A stretch of 64,000 nucleotides of DNA from Myxococcales bacterium (GTDB lineage: Bacteria > Myxococcota_A > Polyangia > Polyangiales > GCA-016699535): NCBI GenBank assembly GCA_020633325.1, contig JACKDX010000001.1, positions 1,054,001 to 1,118,000 on the forward strand. The letters are read 5' to 3'. The notes under the pieces were generated by a model. The model was not told where the DNA came from and ran no database searches. It worked only from the letters and a program-made list of their open reading frames with translations. Shown here in pieces: positions 41,686-51,048 of this stretch. A program made the position numbers and the translations under genes. The first letter of the stretch is position 1; each line of letters starts with the position of its first letter.

Positions 41686-43071
41686 TCATCGCAATTCTTT
41701 TTCGGCGGCATGGAGGATATCGCGAGCATAGCGCCTGATGCGTTGCGGGTCCGGTCCTTCTATCATCACCCGTAGCTTTGGCTCCGTGCCGCTCCAGCGT
41801 ACAAGCACTCGGCCCCTTTCGCCAAGAGCATGCGTGGCTTGCGCGATGCGTTTCGATGTGTGAGGCATTTCTTCAAGCGCTTTTTGGCGCTTAAAGGAGG
41901 CATTTAGTAGCACTTGCGGAATCCGATCAAAGGCATCGTTGGCTAGCTGTGATAGCGGAGTTTGTTCGCGAAGGAGAATGGCAATAAGTTGAAGCGCCGC
42001 AACCAGTCCATCGCCGGTGGTAGAGTGATCGAGAAATACCAAATGGCCGGACTGCTCGCCGCCGAAATTGTAACCTCCCTGCCGGAGCGCCTCTACGACG
42101 TAACGGTCTCCCACTCTACACCGAACCAGCTTGCCATTTTCGCGCTGTAGAGCATGTTCTAGGCCAAGGTTAGACATGACAGTTGCTACAAGCGTACGCT
42201 TTTTGAGCTTATTGGCGCGGAGCAGACGGGATGCACAAAGCGCCATCAATACGTCCCCGTCGACGCTACGTCCCTGCTCGTCGATAACGATCACGCGGTC
42301 GGCATCGCCATCAAGGGCAATGCCAAGATGCGCTCCATGTCGTAATACCTCACGTGCACATGCCTCCGGAAACATGGCTCCGCACTTGGCATTGATGTTT
42401 TTTCCGTTCGGCTTGACGCCGATCGGATACACGGACGCCCCCAGTTCCGAAAACACCGCGGGCGCGGCGCGGTAAGCAGCACCATGGGCAGCGTCCACCA
42501 CGATCTTCAATCCGTCGAGCTTCAGCTCAGCGGGAAACTGAGACTTTACAAACGCTACATACCTTCCCCACGCGTCCTCTAGACGTTCGGCTCGTCCCAC
42601 ACGCATGCCCACCGGGCGCTTTTGATCGATCTCGTGGCCGTAGACCAATCGTTCTAGGTCGCTCTCGTGGGCGTCGGGCAACTTATAGCCTGCCGGACCA
42701 AAGATCTTGATGCCGTTATCGGCGAATGGATTGTGGGAAGCGCTGATGACAATGCCGGCATCAGCGCGCATGCTGGTGGTGATGTGGGCGATAGCGGGTG
42801 TGGGGAGCGGGCCGGAAAGTAGGACGCGCCCGCCCATGGCACATACTCCCGATGCCAAAGCAGTCTCGAACATGTAGCCGGAGAGACGCGTGTCCTTGCC
42901 AATGATGATTCGCGCCGGAGACGAGCGATTACGCTGGGCTTGATATGCCATGGCGGCACCAATCCGAAAGGCAAGCTCCGGCGACATTTTGCCACGATTG
43001 GCGAGGCCGCGAATTCCATCGGTACCGAAGAGTCGTGTTTCCACAGACAGTGAATCTAGCGTTGCTTGCAT
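41686..43071 (-). CDS. glmM: Phosphoglucosamine mutase GlmM
   Basis: GlmM converts glucosamine-6-phosphate to glucosamine-1-phosphate on the way to UDP-GlcNAc. The 461-residue product has the N-terminal FGTDGIRGLAN, the phosphoserine loop GIVISASHNP with Ser112, the metal loop ALDGDADRVIVID, the sugar loop GGEQSGHL and the phosphate loop RWSGTEPKLRVM. All are intact. In Firmicutes glmM follows cdaA-cdaR in one operon; here it is next door but on the opposite strand, convergent. tamB lies 30 bases upstream of it on the same strand direction, so glmM may be read from the tam transcript. Confidence 0.95.
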   Translation of the reverse strand: MQATLDSLSVETRLFGTDGIRGLANRGKMSPELAFRIGAAMAYQAQRNRSSPARIIIGKDTRLSGYMFETALASGVCAMGGRVLLSGPLPTPAIAHITTSMRADAGIVISASHNPFADNGIKIFGPAGYKLPDAHESDLERLVYGHEIDQKRPVGMRVGRAERLEDAWGRYVAFVKSQFPAELKLDGLKIVVDAAHGAAYRAAPAVFSELGASVYPIGVKPNGKNINAKCGAMFPEACAREVLRHGAHLGIALDGDADRVIVIDEQGRSVDGDVLMALCASRLLRANKLKKRTLVATVMSNLGLEHALQRENGKLVRCRVGDRYVVEALRQGGYNFGGEQSGHLVFLDHSTTGDGLVAALQLIAILLREQTPLSQLANDAFDRIPQVLLNASFKRQKALEEMPHTSKRIAQATHALGERGRVLVRWSGTEPKLRVMIEGPDPQRIRRYARDILHAAEKELR

Positions 43072-43101
43072 GATGAGTCGAGAACCAGAAAAGTGGGGAG
43101 T

Positions 43102-46100
43102 TTACGGCTCCCAGGTGAGATCCAAGCCCCAGGTGCCCGGAGGCCAATACTGAGTCGTCCCGACGAAATTGTAAGGAAACTGCAACTCCAAGAGAAACCG
43201 CGTTCCCGAGCCCTGTTGTTGATACTGCTGTTGCTTTTGCTGTTGCTGAGCCTGCTCGTCGGAGGTTGCCAGGGGGAACGCTCCTTCCACATATGCACCG
43301 GTGACAATCGGTTTCATGAAGTCTGGAATGAAAGTGTCGGCTTGATAGCCGAGACGAGCCCTGGTGCTTGCAAAACCTCCTTGGCCTGTCTCAATAGAAA
43401 TGACAGGGATGAGATCACCGAATTCTCGGCGCGCTCCTAATGTCAAAATGCCGGCGGTGATTCCTGCGAGGAAGGATGCGGTTTGTTCCTCGGCGGCACC
43501 TGTATTGCCGCCACGATCACTGCCGCTGCATCGCCCGCTTACCAGTAAATCGATCACTTGGCTTCGCTCCTGACAGTCTGGATGCGTGGATGTAAACTCA
43601 ACGGTGGGTGATTGCAAGCGGCCATCAACGGTCATAGTGACACTCACGCCTGTCCGAGAGGATACCTCGTGCATTGCTTGGAGATTTACTTCGGGATTAA
43701 GCTCGCTCGACCCATCGAAACTAAGCGTGCCGCGCTGCAGAGAGAAGTTTTTCCCGAACAAATCGAAGTACCCACGGCGCAGTTTGGAGTAACCTTCTAT
43801 ATATAGTTCGGTTTTTTCATACGTGATATCCAGTTCGGAGGCCACTTGAATTGCGAAGTCTGAACGCCTCACCCAGAACGGTTGACTCGCATCGATTTTC
43901 ATGTGCGCCACGAAAGGCTCGTCCTCTTCGTCTTCCGCTCCTGTGGCAACGCCGTTCACCACGAGATCGGGATGTGGCTCTAACGGTTGAACCCCCGAGG
44001 TCGTGTCATCAGGCAATGCCACCGATAGATCAGCGATGCGCAGCTTGGCGTCCATGTGTGATGAGGCGAGCTGCGCGGAAAAGCGTGCATTTCCACTCAG
44101 AGTTGCCAAGATGCTACCTTCCCGCCGCACCGGGAACTTCCACGCGTTCAAACTCAATCGCACTCGCTTGGGTTGGATACCCTCGAACCCGATGCCACCT
44201 TGAATCTGTGTATGTCCTCGGCCATCCACCGCGCGAAGGCCGATCAGTTGCGCCCAGTTGCCATTAAAGATTACTTTGCCTTTTACATCCGTGAGCTGTT
44301 GGCCGAGCCCAACGACTTGCAAATGTCCCTGATGAATGTTTACCGTGCCGCCCAGTGTGAGATGCTCGAGGGTGCCGCCTACATTGAGTGTCCCCACTGC
44401 AATGGCATCGGCATTCTCGATACTTGGCACGACCGTAAGTATGGGCTGAAGCCGAGCATTATGGAAACGGGCTTTCAAGGACACAGGCGCGGTTCGTTCT
44501 ATATAAAGAAATGGGGCCTGATTTGACCACCGAATAGGAACATGTCCTTGGATCTGGCTGCTGCCGCCCGAGACATCTTTTGTGGTCGCGGTCGCCGATA
44601 TGCCGCGCGGCGTGGTCTTGGCGTGCATATTCACCGCGATGGGTTCGGTATCGAAGAATCGCAAGGCATGCGATTTCAAGGAGAAATCCAGCGATGGATG
44701 GGCTGTAAACAGGTCTTTGGCATCCCACGACACGTCCAAGGGCCCTGAGGAATTTTGGGAAGCGAAGGGCAGGCCCTCGAGCGGCATCCTCCATACATGA
44801 CCCGTGAATCGAACGGGTGGCGGCAGGATACGTGCGGGTCGCCTGATCCAATCGTGTAGGGTCAGGGGGGCATAAGCTTCTGCTTTGAGAACCCGCCGAC
44901 GGTCCACGGAGCCATTGAAGGTAGCATAGACCCGGCTATCATCGAGATTTGCAACCATCTTCAATCGCGAAGGTTTGCGCCCGCTTGCGTTGTCTCCTGT
45001 AAACGCCGTGTCAACAACAAGTCGCCCGACGGTCTCCTGAGCATTTCCGTGCAAGGTGCATTTCGCACCAAATGTGCCGAAATACGGAAGCGATGGAAAG
45101 GGATGAGGCATTTGGGCAAACTGACGCGGGGTTAGGCGTGCCGAAAGTTGCCACGGCTCATCCCACACGGTTTTCAGCAATAAGGAAGGCTGGCTAGCCA
45201 CCATCATCGGATCGATATGAAAGGCTCCCTCAGCGCTTAGAAGCTTGCCTATCACATCGTGAAGTTCCAGCGTGGCCAGGAGGGTCCGATCGCCGTAGTT
45301 GAAAGTGGCGCGCGCTTCAAATCCCCGAAATTCTTGCACGGACAGTTCGGTCAAGCGCAGACTCCCGTCTAGCGCAAAATCACCCACCGTACCCGCGCCG
45401 CTAAATTTTGCCGTTAATACGCCATCTGTGCCGCCGAACGTTGCGTGGGACACTTGTTTGACTGTCGATAGCGGTAATTCGTCTATGCTCGCTTGCGCTT
45501 GATAGGTGCCGCGCTTGAGATTCTCCACAAAGTGGGAAACATCCAGCTCGACTTGACCTGTCCCGCTCAAGGTCAACATACTCTTGTTCTCTACTTCTGC
45601 CTGAGCATCATATTCGATCACGGAATTTGCGTACTGAACGACGTACACAGCTTCTATAGAGTTGATGCCCGCGATGTGAGCGTCTCGTAGCGCGCCTTCA
45701 AGGAGCAGTTCGGGATCGCGCATTTCGCCGCGCATGGTGGCATGAACATCGACACGTCCTTCGAGGTCTTTGCTGTCTGTCCGCCCCAACAACCGATTTA
45801 GTCCCCGCAGATCAAAATCCTGAAGATTGGCCTCAAGATCGTCGCTGTCGTGAAAACGATAGCTTCCCACAATCTCAAGCCGTTGTGAGCCGTTGGCAAG
45901 CACGATCCGCTCAACACTGACGGAGTGCTCGGGCGTGTAGACTAGGCCATTGATAGAGCCACGCCAGGTCTCCGAACCGGCGGAGGCCCGTATAGAGTCG
46001 GCCTGGATCAAATAGGATTGCGAAGATGCCTCGATGGTCGCTTCGAATTCAGCCTTCCGGTCTGAGCCGCTTTCGGCCACGCCCTTGGCGGTATAGTGGT

Positions 46101-47604
46101 CCGGTCCGCCCTTTAAGACGATATCCATGAGGGTGATGGGATAACCCGATACCGAGAGTCCCGTACCTGTGGCGTGCACGTTTATGTCTGGCTGTCGAGG
46201 GCGACCGCGAAACCGCCCTTCAACCACAAGATCATCGGCGGCGGTGTTTTGGTATCGAAAACGCTCTAAACGGCCATGCCCGTGCACTTCCAGGTCATGG
46301 GTGACGGGATTTTGCGTGTCAATACTGACACTCGCCTTTAGGCCCGAACTCAGTCCGTGGGGGAGATTGGGATCGTTCTTGACGTCTTTGACATTGACGT
46401 CGAGTTCCAATCGGACACGGCCATCGAAATCAATGCGCCCTTTCCCGTAGATGTGGCCGCCCAAATGCTCAGAGTGCAATCGATCTATGACTACTTCTTC
46501 TTCAAGAAGACGACCTCGCAACGTGAAAGCGGGAAACACCAAGTCGTTATAGGTTGTCGCGCCGAGATCGAGGGCGAGTGCCGAGGGACCTTCTTTGAGC
46601 ACGATCTGAGCTGCTCCGGATGTCGTGACCGCCGGCGCTTCAAGAAGCACCTTGTCGAGCTCGATGTGGTCGGTTTTAAACCCGATGGTTGTCGTGTCCT
46701 CTCTGAGAACGCCTTTCAGATCAACCGTTCCTCCGTCGGTGCGGAAATGTCCCTGGAGCGCAAGGTTATCCGTTGGGCCCACTAGACGAAGGGATCCTGC
46801 GGCTTTCGACTTGATCAGCCGGGCCCATGCGAATCCCAACCCCTCGAGTGTCTTTCCTGTTGCGCGATCGGCGCGCACAACAATATCCAGTTCACTGTCG
46901 CTTGTGGGATCTTTGCTGGCGTAACCAATCGAAGCGGCATAATGTTCGCCTCGCATGCTCGCGCGCGCTTTCAATTGAATGCCATTCACGCTCTTGGAAC
47001 TCACCCGGCCATGGAGATTCAAAAGACGCGCGGGGAAAGCAAAGGGTTCGATCAATACACCTTTTGCAGTGTACACAGTAATGTCTATGTCGCGGCGGGC
47101 TTCAAGACGCCAACGGGCCTTGAAATGTTCGACGTGGAGTCCTTTCAATCCAAGTATGTCGCCTGAAGCAGTGACGTCGCCGAGCTGGATGTCATCCACA
47201 ATCGCGTGCAGAGGAGGACCTATGCCGGGCGTAGGATCTTTGGGTTCAAAGGCTGCGATCAAGGACGGGAGACCGCTGGGGGTTTCAAAGAGATGCACCC
47301 GCGCATGGTTAAGCCTCACGTGGGCAAAGCGAACGACGCCGCCCACCGCCGCTCCAAGGTCGGGAAAGAGCGTAACCTGATCAGCAAAGGCAACCCGTCT
47401 GCCGGCTTGATCGTAAAGCGATACATCGCGCGTCACGACTTTATGTAACGCAAGCACATCTATATGCGAAATGTGCAGGCGGCCTTTGATTTCCCCATTG
47501 ACGAGTTGGCCTACGAGCGAGGCCACTATCCGCCGCGTCATGGGCATCTGCACATGAAAAAGTGCACTGGCAAGCACCGAAATCACGAGCAAGAGCAATG
47601 TCAC
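43102..47604 (-). CDS. tamB: Translocation and assembly module protein TamB (AsmA-like)
   Basis: TamB is a long beta-taco protein that spans the periplasm from an inner-membrane anchor and works with TamA in outer-membrane biogenesis and probably lipid transport. The 1500-residue product has an N-terminal hydrophobic helix, over 1000 residues of repetitive beta sequence, and the DUF490 C-terminus (RGTLSFDGSSELNPEVNLQA, VTMTVDGRLQSPTVEF, QVIDLLVSGR, ending WGLDLTWEP). GTG 47604 is the first conventional start; the frame extends to a CTG at 47670 that overlaps the tamA stop and has GGAG upstream, which would add a basic n-region. A Gln-rich stretch lies close to the C-terminus. Confidence 0.92.
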   Translation of the reverse strand: MTLLLLVISVLASALFHVQMPMTRRIVASLVGQLVNGEIKGRLHISHIDVLALHKVVTRDVSLYDQAGRRVAFADQVTLFPDLGAAVGGVVRFAHVRLNHARVHLFETPSGLPSLIAAFEPKDPTPGIGPPLHAIVDDIQLGDVTASGDILGLKGLHVEHFKARWRLEARRDIDITVYTAKGVLIEPFAFPARLLNLHGRVSSKSVNGIQLKARASMRGEHYAASIGYASKDPTSDSELDIVVRADRATGKTLEGLGFAWARLIKSKAAGSLRLVGPTDNLALQGHFRTDGGTVDLKGVLREDTTTIGFKTDHIELDKVLLEAPAVTTSGAAQIVLKEGPSALALDLGATTYNDLVFPAFTLRGRLLEEEVVIDRLHSEHLGGHIYGKGRIDFDGRVRLELDVNVKDVKNDPNLPHGLSSGLKASVSIDTQNPVTHDLEVHGHGRLERFRYQNTAADDLVVEGRFRGRPRQPDINVHATGTGLSVSGYPITLMDIVLKGGPDHYTAKGVAESGSDRKAEFEATIEASSQSYLIQADSIRASAGSETWRGSINGLVYTPEHSVSVERIVLANGSQRLEIVGSYRFHDSDDLEANLQDFDLRGLNRLLGRTDSKDLEGRVDVHATMRGEMRDPELLLEGALRDAHIAGINSIEAVYVVQYANSVIEYDAQAEVENKSMLTLSGTGQVELDVSHFVENLKRGTYQAQASIDELPLSTVKQVSHATFGGTDGVLTAKFSGAGTVGDFALDGSLRLTELSVQEFRGFEARATFNYGDRTLLATLELHDVIGKLLSAEGAFHIDPMMVASQPSLLLKTVWDEPWQLSARLTPRQFAQMPHPFPSLPYFGTFGAKCTLHGNAQETVGRLVVDTAFTGDNASGRKPSRLKMVANLDDSRVYATFNGSVDRRRVLKAEAYAPLTLHDWIRRPARILPPPVRFTGHVWRMPLEGLPFASQNSSGPLDVSWDAKDLFTAHPSLDFSLKSHALRFFDTEPIAVNMHAKTTPRGISATATTKDVSGGSSQIQGHVPIRWSNQAPFLYIERTAPVSLKARFHNARLQPILTVVPSIENADAIAVGTLNVGGTLEHLTLGGTVNIHQGHLQVVGLGQQLTDVKGKVIFNGNWAQLIGLRAVDGRGHTQIQGGIGFEGIQPKRVRLSLNAWKFPVRREGSILATLSGNARFSAQLASSHMDAKLRIADLSVALPDDTTSGVQPLEPHPDLVVNGVATGAEDEEDEPFVAHMKIDASQPFWVRRSDFAIQVASELDITYEKTELYIEGYSKLRRGYFDLFGKNFSLQRGTLSFDGSSELNPEVNLQAMHEVSSRTGVSVTMTVDGRLQSPTVEFTSTHPDCQERSQVIDLLVSGRCSGSDRGGNTGAAEEQTASFLAGITAGILTLGARREFGDLIPVISIETGQGGFASTRARLGYQADTFIPDFMKPIVTGAYVEGAFPLATSDEQAQQQQKQQQYQQQGSGTRFLLELQFPYNFVGTTQYWPPGTWGLDLTWEP

Positions 47605-47666
47605 GATTGCGAGCCGTGCCGCGAGGAGCGATTGGATGACCGCTCTTACCCATAGTTTGCGCGGCT

Positions 47667-49781
47667 TCAGAACGGCTCTCCTATAGTAATGTGCACGGCA
47701 CCGGGAAACTTAACGAAGCCAAAATCGACGTCGGTAGGCCGGCCTTCGCGATTGGGGTCGCGCTGGTCCTCTCCAACGACTTGCCACTTAGGAACGCGCC
47801 ATCCCACATCGAAGCGAATGGGGCCAATGATCGTGTGATAGCGGACCCCAAGTCCAACCGACGTCTGAGGATGATCGAATCTGAAGTCGCCTTGAGAGAC
47901 GTCACCTGCATCGACGAACGCCACTGTCTCGAAATCGGGCGTCAGTGGCACGCGAAGTTCCGCGGACGCTTCCCAGCGGCGGATGCCGCCTTCCAGTCCA
48001 TCGCCCAAGCGCCCCGCCAAAAAGCCACGCACGCTGTTGGGTCCACCCCCCCGCAGGCGATACGAGTCGGGGCCAAGATTAGCCAATGTGGGATTATCTC
48101 GCGCACTGATCTTCGTACTCAAAATTTGCATCATGCCCACTGCAAATCGAGTAGCGAGAACCATGCCGAGAGGCAAGGGGATGTATCCTCGCGCATCGGG
48201 AGTGATCCGCACGTAATTCCAAGAGCCCGGCGGCACGGCCTCATGCAATCCCAGGGCAAAAAACGCCCCATAGCGTGGCTGCCGTGGCCTGTTTCGCAAG
48301 TCGAGTCGCGCGTACTGTTCAAAGAAAAGCACCTGATAATCCGTAGGCGGATCACGAACTTCTTCAATTTTTGTCGGCGAAAAAATATTGGTGTGGAGAC
48401 GAAGAGAGAGAAAGACGTGCCCGCCAAAAAAATGGCGCTGCGGACCGGCCCACGCATCAATGTCATGGCGAAAATACGGCTCGCCATACGGCTGTGGACC
48501 ATAATCCCACCGAACACCCGAAGCCAACGTCGTGCGTGGCTCCGCGAACCCTGGCTGGCGAAAATCGACAATCACGAGATTACCCAGCTGGGGATCATCT
48601 GGTTGCGCGCGAGGAAATGCTTGCGTGAAAATGAGACGGGGGCGTTCTTCAATGCGTAGGCGGCGCAGGCCGCCGAAGAAATTTCTAAACTCGACGAAGC
48701 CCAACAAGTGGACGTCCCATTGCTGCACGTCCTGCTGTTCCTGTATGGCGTTGTAGGCGGCGACACCCAGCAGCACGCCGGCACCCAAGCCGTAACGAAA
48801 TAAACGTCCCGGCTCAAGCCGAATGTCGATGTCAATGCGGGCGTCGCTCTCCTTAATTTTCGGATTGATCTGGACCGAGGAAAACGCACCAAGTGCGTAG
48901 ATCTCCCGTCGGGCATCCTCAAGGACGTCTACGCTGTAGGGTGCCCCCGACGTAATCTTCGCAGCGCCCAAGATCGTGTCCCGAGGAAGGTCAAAGCGTT
49001 TGTCCACGTGCAAGCGCACCTTCCCGAAGAAGCATGGGGACCCAGGCATGAGCGCGATGCGGACGGCGGCCTTGTGACGTTTAGTATCGACAGATACCTG
49101 TCCTTCGACTTTCGCGTGGGCGTAGGAAGCATTATTGAGAATCTGAGCCAATGCTGCCTTCTTCAGATCGTATTCAGTTTCGTCAAAGCGTTCCCCCAGC
49201 ATCTGTCCGATAGAAAGATGTAGTGCCTTACGTAGTGTCATGGGCAACTGGCTATCGCCAAGAAGCTTCACTCGCTCGATCACAATCGGCTCGCCTTCGT
49301 TCACCAAGATGTCGATATCTATAGGCTCGCCCTCTTCTGAGTCTTCGGTGTCAGTTGCGGATGCAACGGGGCGATCCCTCAAGAGGGCTGCTTTTGGCTC
49401 GACACGATAGTCAAGGATACGCGCGTCATAGAATCCTCTGGCCTGATACCATCGAAGCACGCGATCCAAATCCCGCTCAAAGACGGTGCGATCAAAGAGC
49501 GGCCACTCGGTCCATGGCCAGCGCCAGAAATTGAGTGTGGCACGATCGGAATCAAAGGGCGGCACATCGCATTCCGGAGACGGATTGGTGCCCAGGTCAA
49601 AGGAAAACCGCGGCCGCTCGTAGGTGGCTAGGCAAGCCGATAGGGCTTTGTCGTCCATTTTTTCAGCGCCGTGAATCTCTACGGAGCTTATGCCGTACCT
49701 GCCCGCCGGAATGGTGGCACAACCAAAAAGTGCTACAGCTCCCGCTTGAGCAAGCGCCAGCAAACATCGTCGATGGGTCAT
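47667..49781 (-). CDS. tamA: Omp85-family outer-membrane protein TamA, with lipoprotein-like signal
   Basis: TamA is the outer-membrane barrel partner of TamB. The 704-residue product starts with a lipobox, ALFGC (Cys21), then POTRA-like units (GISSVEIHGAEKMDDKAL; INVEGEPIVIERVKLLGDS-type strand at about 155-175; GSPCFFGKVRLHVDKRF) and a barrel from about 330. The family's VRGF turn is present (GGGPNSVRGFLAGR) and the last residue is Phe (GEPF), as expected of a barrel end. A lipid-modified Omp85 is unusual. An acidic insert (ATDTEDSEEGEP) lies between POTRA units. It is upstream of and overlaps the tamB frame. Confidence 0.9.
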   Translation of the reverse strand: MTHRRCLLALAQAGAVALFGCATIPAGRYGISSVEIHGAEKMDDKALSACLATYERPRFSFDLGTNPSPECDVPPFDSDRATLNFWRWPWTEWPLFDRTVFERDLDRVLRWYQARGFYDARILDYRVEPKAALLRDRPVASATDTEDSEEGEPIDIDILVNEGEPIVIERVKLLGDSQLPMTLRKALHLSIGQMLGERFDETEYDLKKAALAQILNNASYAHAKVEGQVSVDTKRHKAAVRIALMPGSPCFFGKVRLHVDKRFDLPRDTILGAAKITSGAPYSVDVLEDARREIYALGAFSSVQINPKIKESDARIDIDIRLEPGRLFRYGLGAGVLLGVAAYNAIQEQQDVQQWDVHLLGFVEFRNFFGGLRRLRIEERPRLIFTQAFPRAQPDDPQLGNLVIVDFRQPGFAEPRTTLASGVRWDYGPQPYGEPYFRHDIDAWAGPQRHFFGGHVFLSLRLHTNIFSPTKIEEVRDPPTDYQVLFFEQYARLDLRNRPRQPRYGAFFALGLHEAVPPGSWNYVRITPDARGYIPLPLGMVLATRFAVGMMQILSTKISARDNPTLANLGPDSYRLRGGGPNSVRGFLAGRLGDGLEGGIRRWEASAELRVPLTPDFETVAFVDAGDVSQGDFRFDHPQTSVGLGVRYHTIIGPIRFDVGWRVPKWQVVGEDQRDPNREGRPTDVDFGFVKFPGAVHITIGEPF

Positions 49782-49898
49782 GCTTCCACGGCACCAAATA
49801 ATTTCGACCGCATGTAGTTCCTGTAACGAAGCTCAGTATGGGCCGCTTATAACCCATTCTGGCAGCATGCGCACCCGAGACGCGACATTAGAAGAAAC

Positions 49899-50414
49899 TC
49901 AGGGCTTCGCTACGTCTTTGACGGCTTGAATGGTCGCCAGGTATGCCATCAACGGTTCCATTTCGTCCTCAGGCAGCCGCTTGGTGGAGATGGGCTTCAT
50001 TTTACCCGAGCCCTTGCGAATCTGTTTGACCATTTTGGCGGTGGTCCAACGAATGTCGATGATCGAAGGCCCAAGGTCTTCCTCTCCGTCCGGGTGGCAG
50101 TTGCCGCATGCTCTATCAAAGCGGCGTTGGCCGCGTCGCACCAGTGCCTTCCATTCCGCCTTGGTCGGCACCTGAACGTCAGCATCGGGCGAGGCGGTGC
50201 TCGCTTCGGAATCGTCCCACTTTCCGTAGGGGTTGCCCGCCGGTTGCCCGCTTGTTCCCGCCTGACCGGCAGACTGATAGCTCTCGCCCCCGGCTGTTGT
50301 CATGCCGGGATGAGCCTCGGCGCACTTGCACTCCTGCCCCCCGCAGCTCGTGATAGCCGAAAAGATCGCTGCCAGTAGAAGCTGTTGGGCGGCCTTTTTC
50401 AAATGAATAGCCAT
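49899..50414 (-). CDS. Cytochrome c lipoprotein
   Basis: The 171-residue product has a basic start, a hydrophobic core and a lipobox ITSC (Cys24), a Gly/Ser/Ala-rich spacer, and one class I cytochrome c domain from about residue 88. The haem motif CGNCH is at 103-107 and a likely axial methionine lies in GSGKMKPI. It should sit in the periplasm on a lipid anchor and carry single electrons. It is divergent from the Rieske/cytochrome b genes across 100 bases, so it is a plausible electron acceptor of that complex. Confidence 0.85.
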   Translation of the reverse strand: MAIHLKKAAQQLLLAAIFSAITSCGGQECKCAEAHPGMTTAGGESYQSAGQAGTSGQPAGNPYGKWDDSEASTASPDADVQVPTKAEWKALVRRGQRRFDRACGNCHPDGEEDLGPSIIDIRWTTAKMVKQIRKGSGKMKPISTKRLPEDEMEPLMAYLATIQAVKDVAKP

Positions 50415-50470
50415 ACGTTGCCTTGTTCTTAGACGTATTTATCATCGCATGATTTAATACTGGGGCGCAA

Positions 50471-50482
50471 ATGATATATCAT
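50471..50482. promoter_or_regulatory. 12-base perfect palindrome between cytochrome operons
   Basis: ATGATATATCAT lies in the 100-base space between the divergent cytochrome c lipoprotein and Rieske genes, 32 bases before the Rieske start. It is short and A/T-rich, so it may be chance or an operator. Confidence 0.25.
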
Positions 50483-50514
50483 GAGTAACAGCGCATAGTC
50501 GTTGTCAAACCCAC

Positions 50515-51048
50515 ATGAATGGCTCCTTCTCACATGCTCGGCGTCGCGGATTCTTGAAATGGGGCGCCCTTGCCGTTGCCTCATGTACTGCGGCCATCGC
50601 GGCCATTCCCGGGGTCGGTTATCTTCTTGACCCATTGCTGCGGCGCCAGCGACAAAAATCCACATGGTATCCGGTCTCAGAGCTCGCTACTTTGGCGGTG
50701 AATACGCCGACGGCGGTCGCGGTCCTGGGCGAACAAGTAGATGCTTGGACGCGTAGTCCCATGCAGCGTATCGGCACGGTTTGGCTCACACGTGAGGCGT
50801 CCGGAACTGTCACCGCCCTTAGCGCTGAGTGCCCGCACTTGGGATGTCGGGTGCAATATCGGCCTGACCGCACGCAGTACACCTGTCCTTGTCACGAAAG
50901 TTCTTTTAGCGAAGCTGGCGTGGCTCTGACCGGACCGTCCCCCCGCGCGCTGGATGCCCTGCCAACGCGCGTACGCAACGGAAAGGTTGAAGTTCGCTTT
51001 AAACGTTTCCGGCTGCAGGTGGCTGAGAAAATTGAACTTGGATCATGA
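50515..51048 (+). CDS. qcrA: Rieske iron-sulfur protein of a cytochrome bc complex
   Basis: The 177-residue protein has a twin-arginine-like start (RRRGFLKWG) with one membrane helix and a Rieske domain. The cluster ligands are Cys106 and His108 in CPHLGC and Cys124 and His127 in CPCHESSF; Cys111 and Cys126 form the usual disulfide. The domain ends with SPRALDALP, as in this family. It passes electrons from quinol to cytochrome c. The stop overlaps the start of the cytochrome b gene by four bases, so the two subunits are made together. Confidence 0.92.
   Translation: MNGSFSHARRRGFLKWGALAVASCTAAIAAIPGVGYLLDPLLRRQRQKSTWYPVSELATLAVNTPTAVAVLGEQVDAWTRSPMQRIGTVWLTREASGTVTALSAECPHLGCRVQYRPDRTQYTCPCHESSFSEAGVALTGPSPRALDALPTRVRNGKVEVRFKRFRLQVAEKIELGS

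Noticed and set aside
47691..48659. 322-codon plus-strand open frame inside tamA
   Set aside because: It is antisense to the barrel region, which has the VRGF turn and a terminal Phe; the frame is composition-driven.
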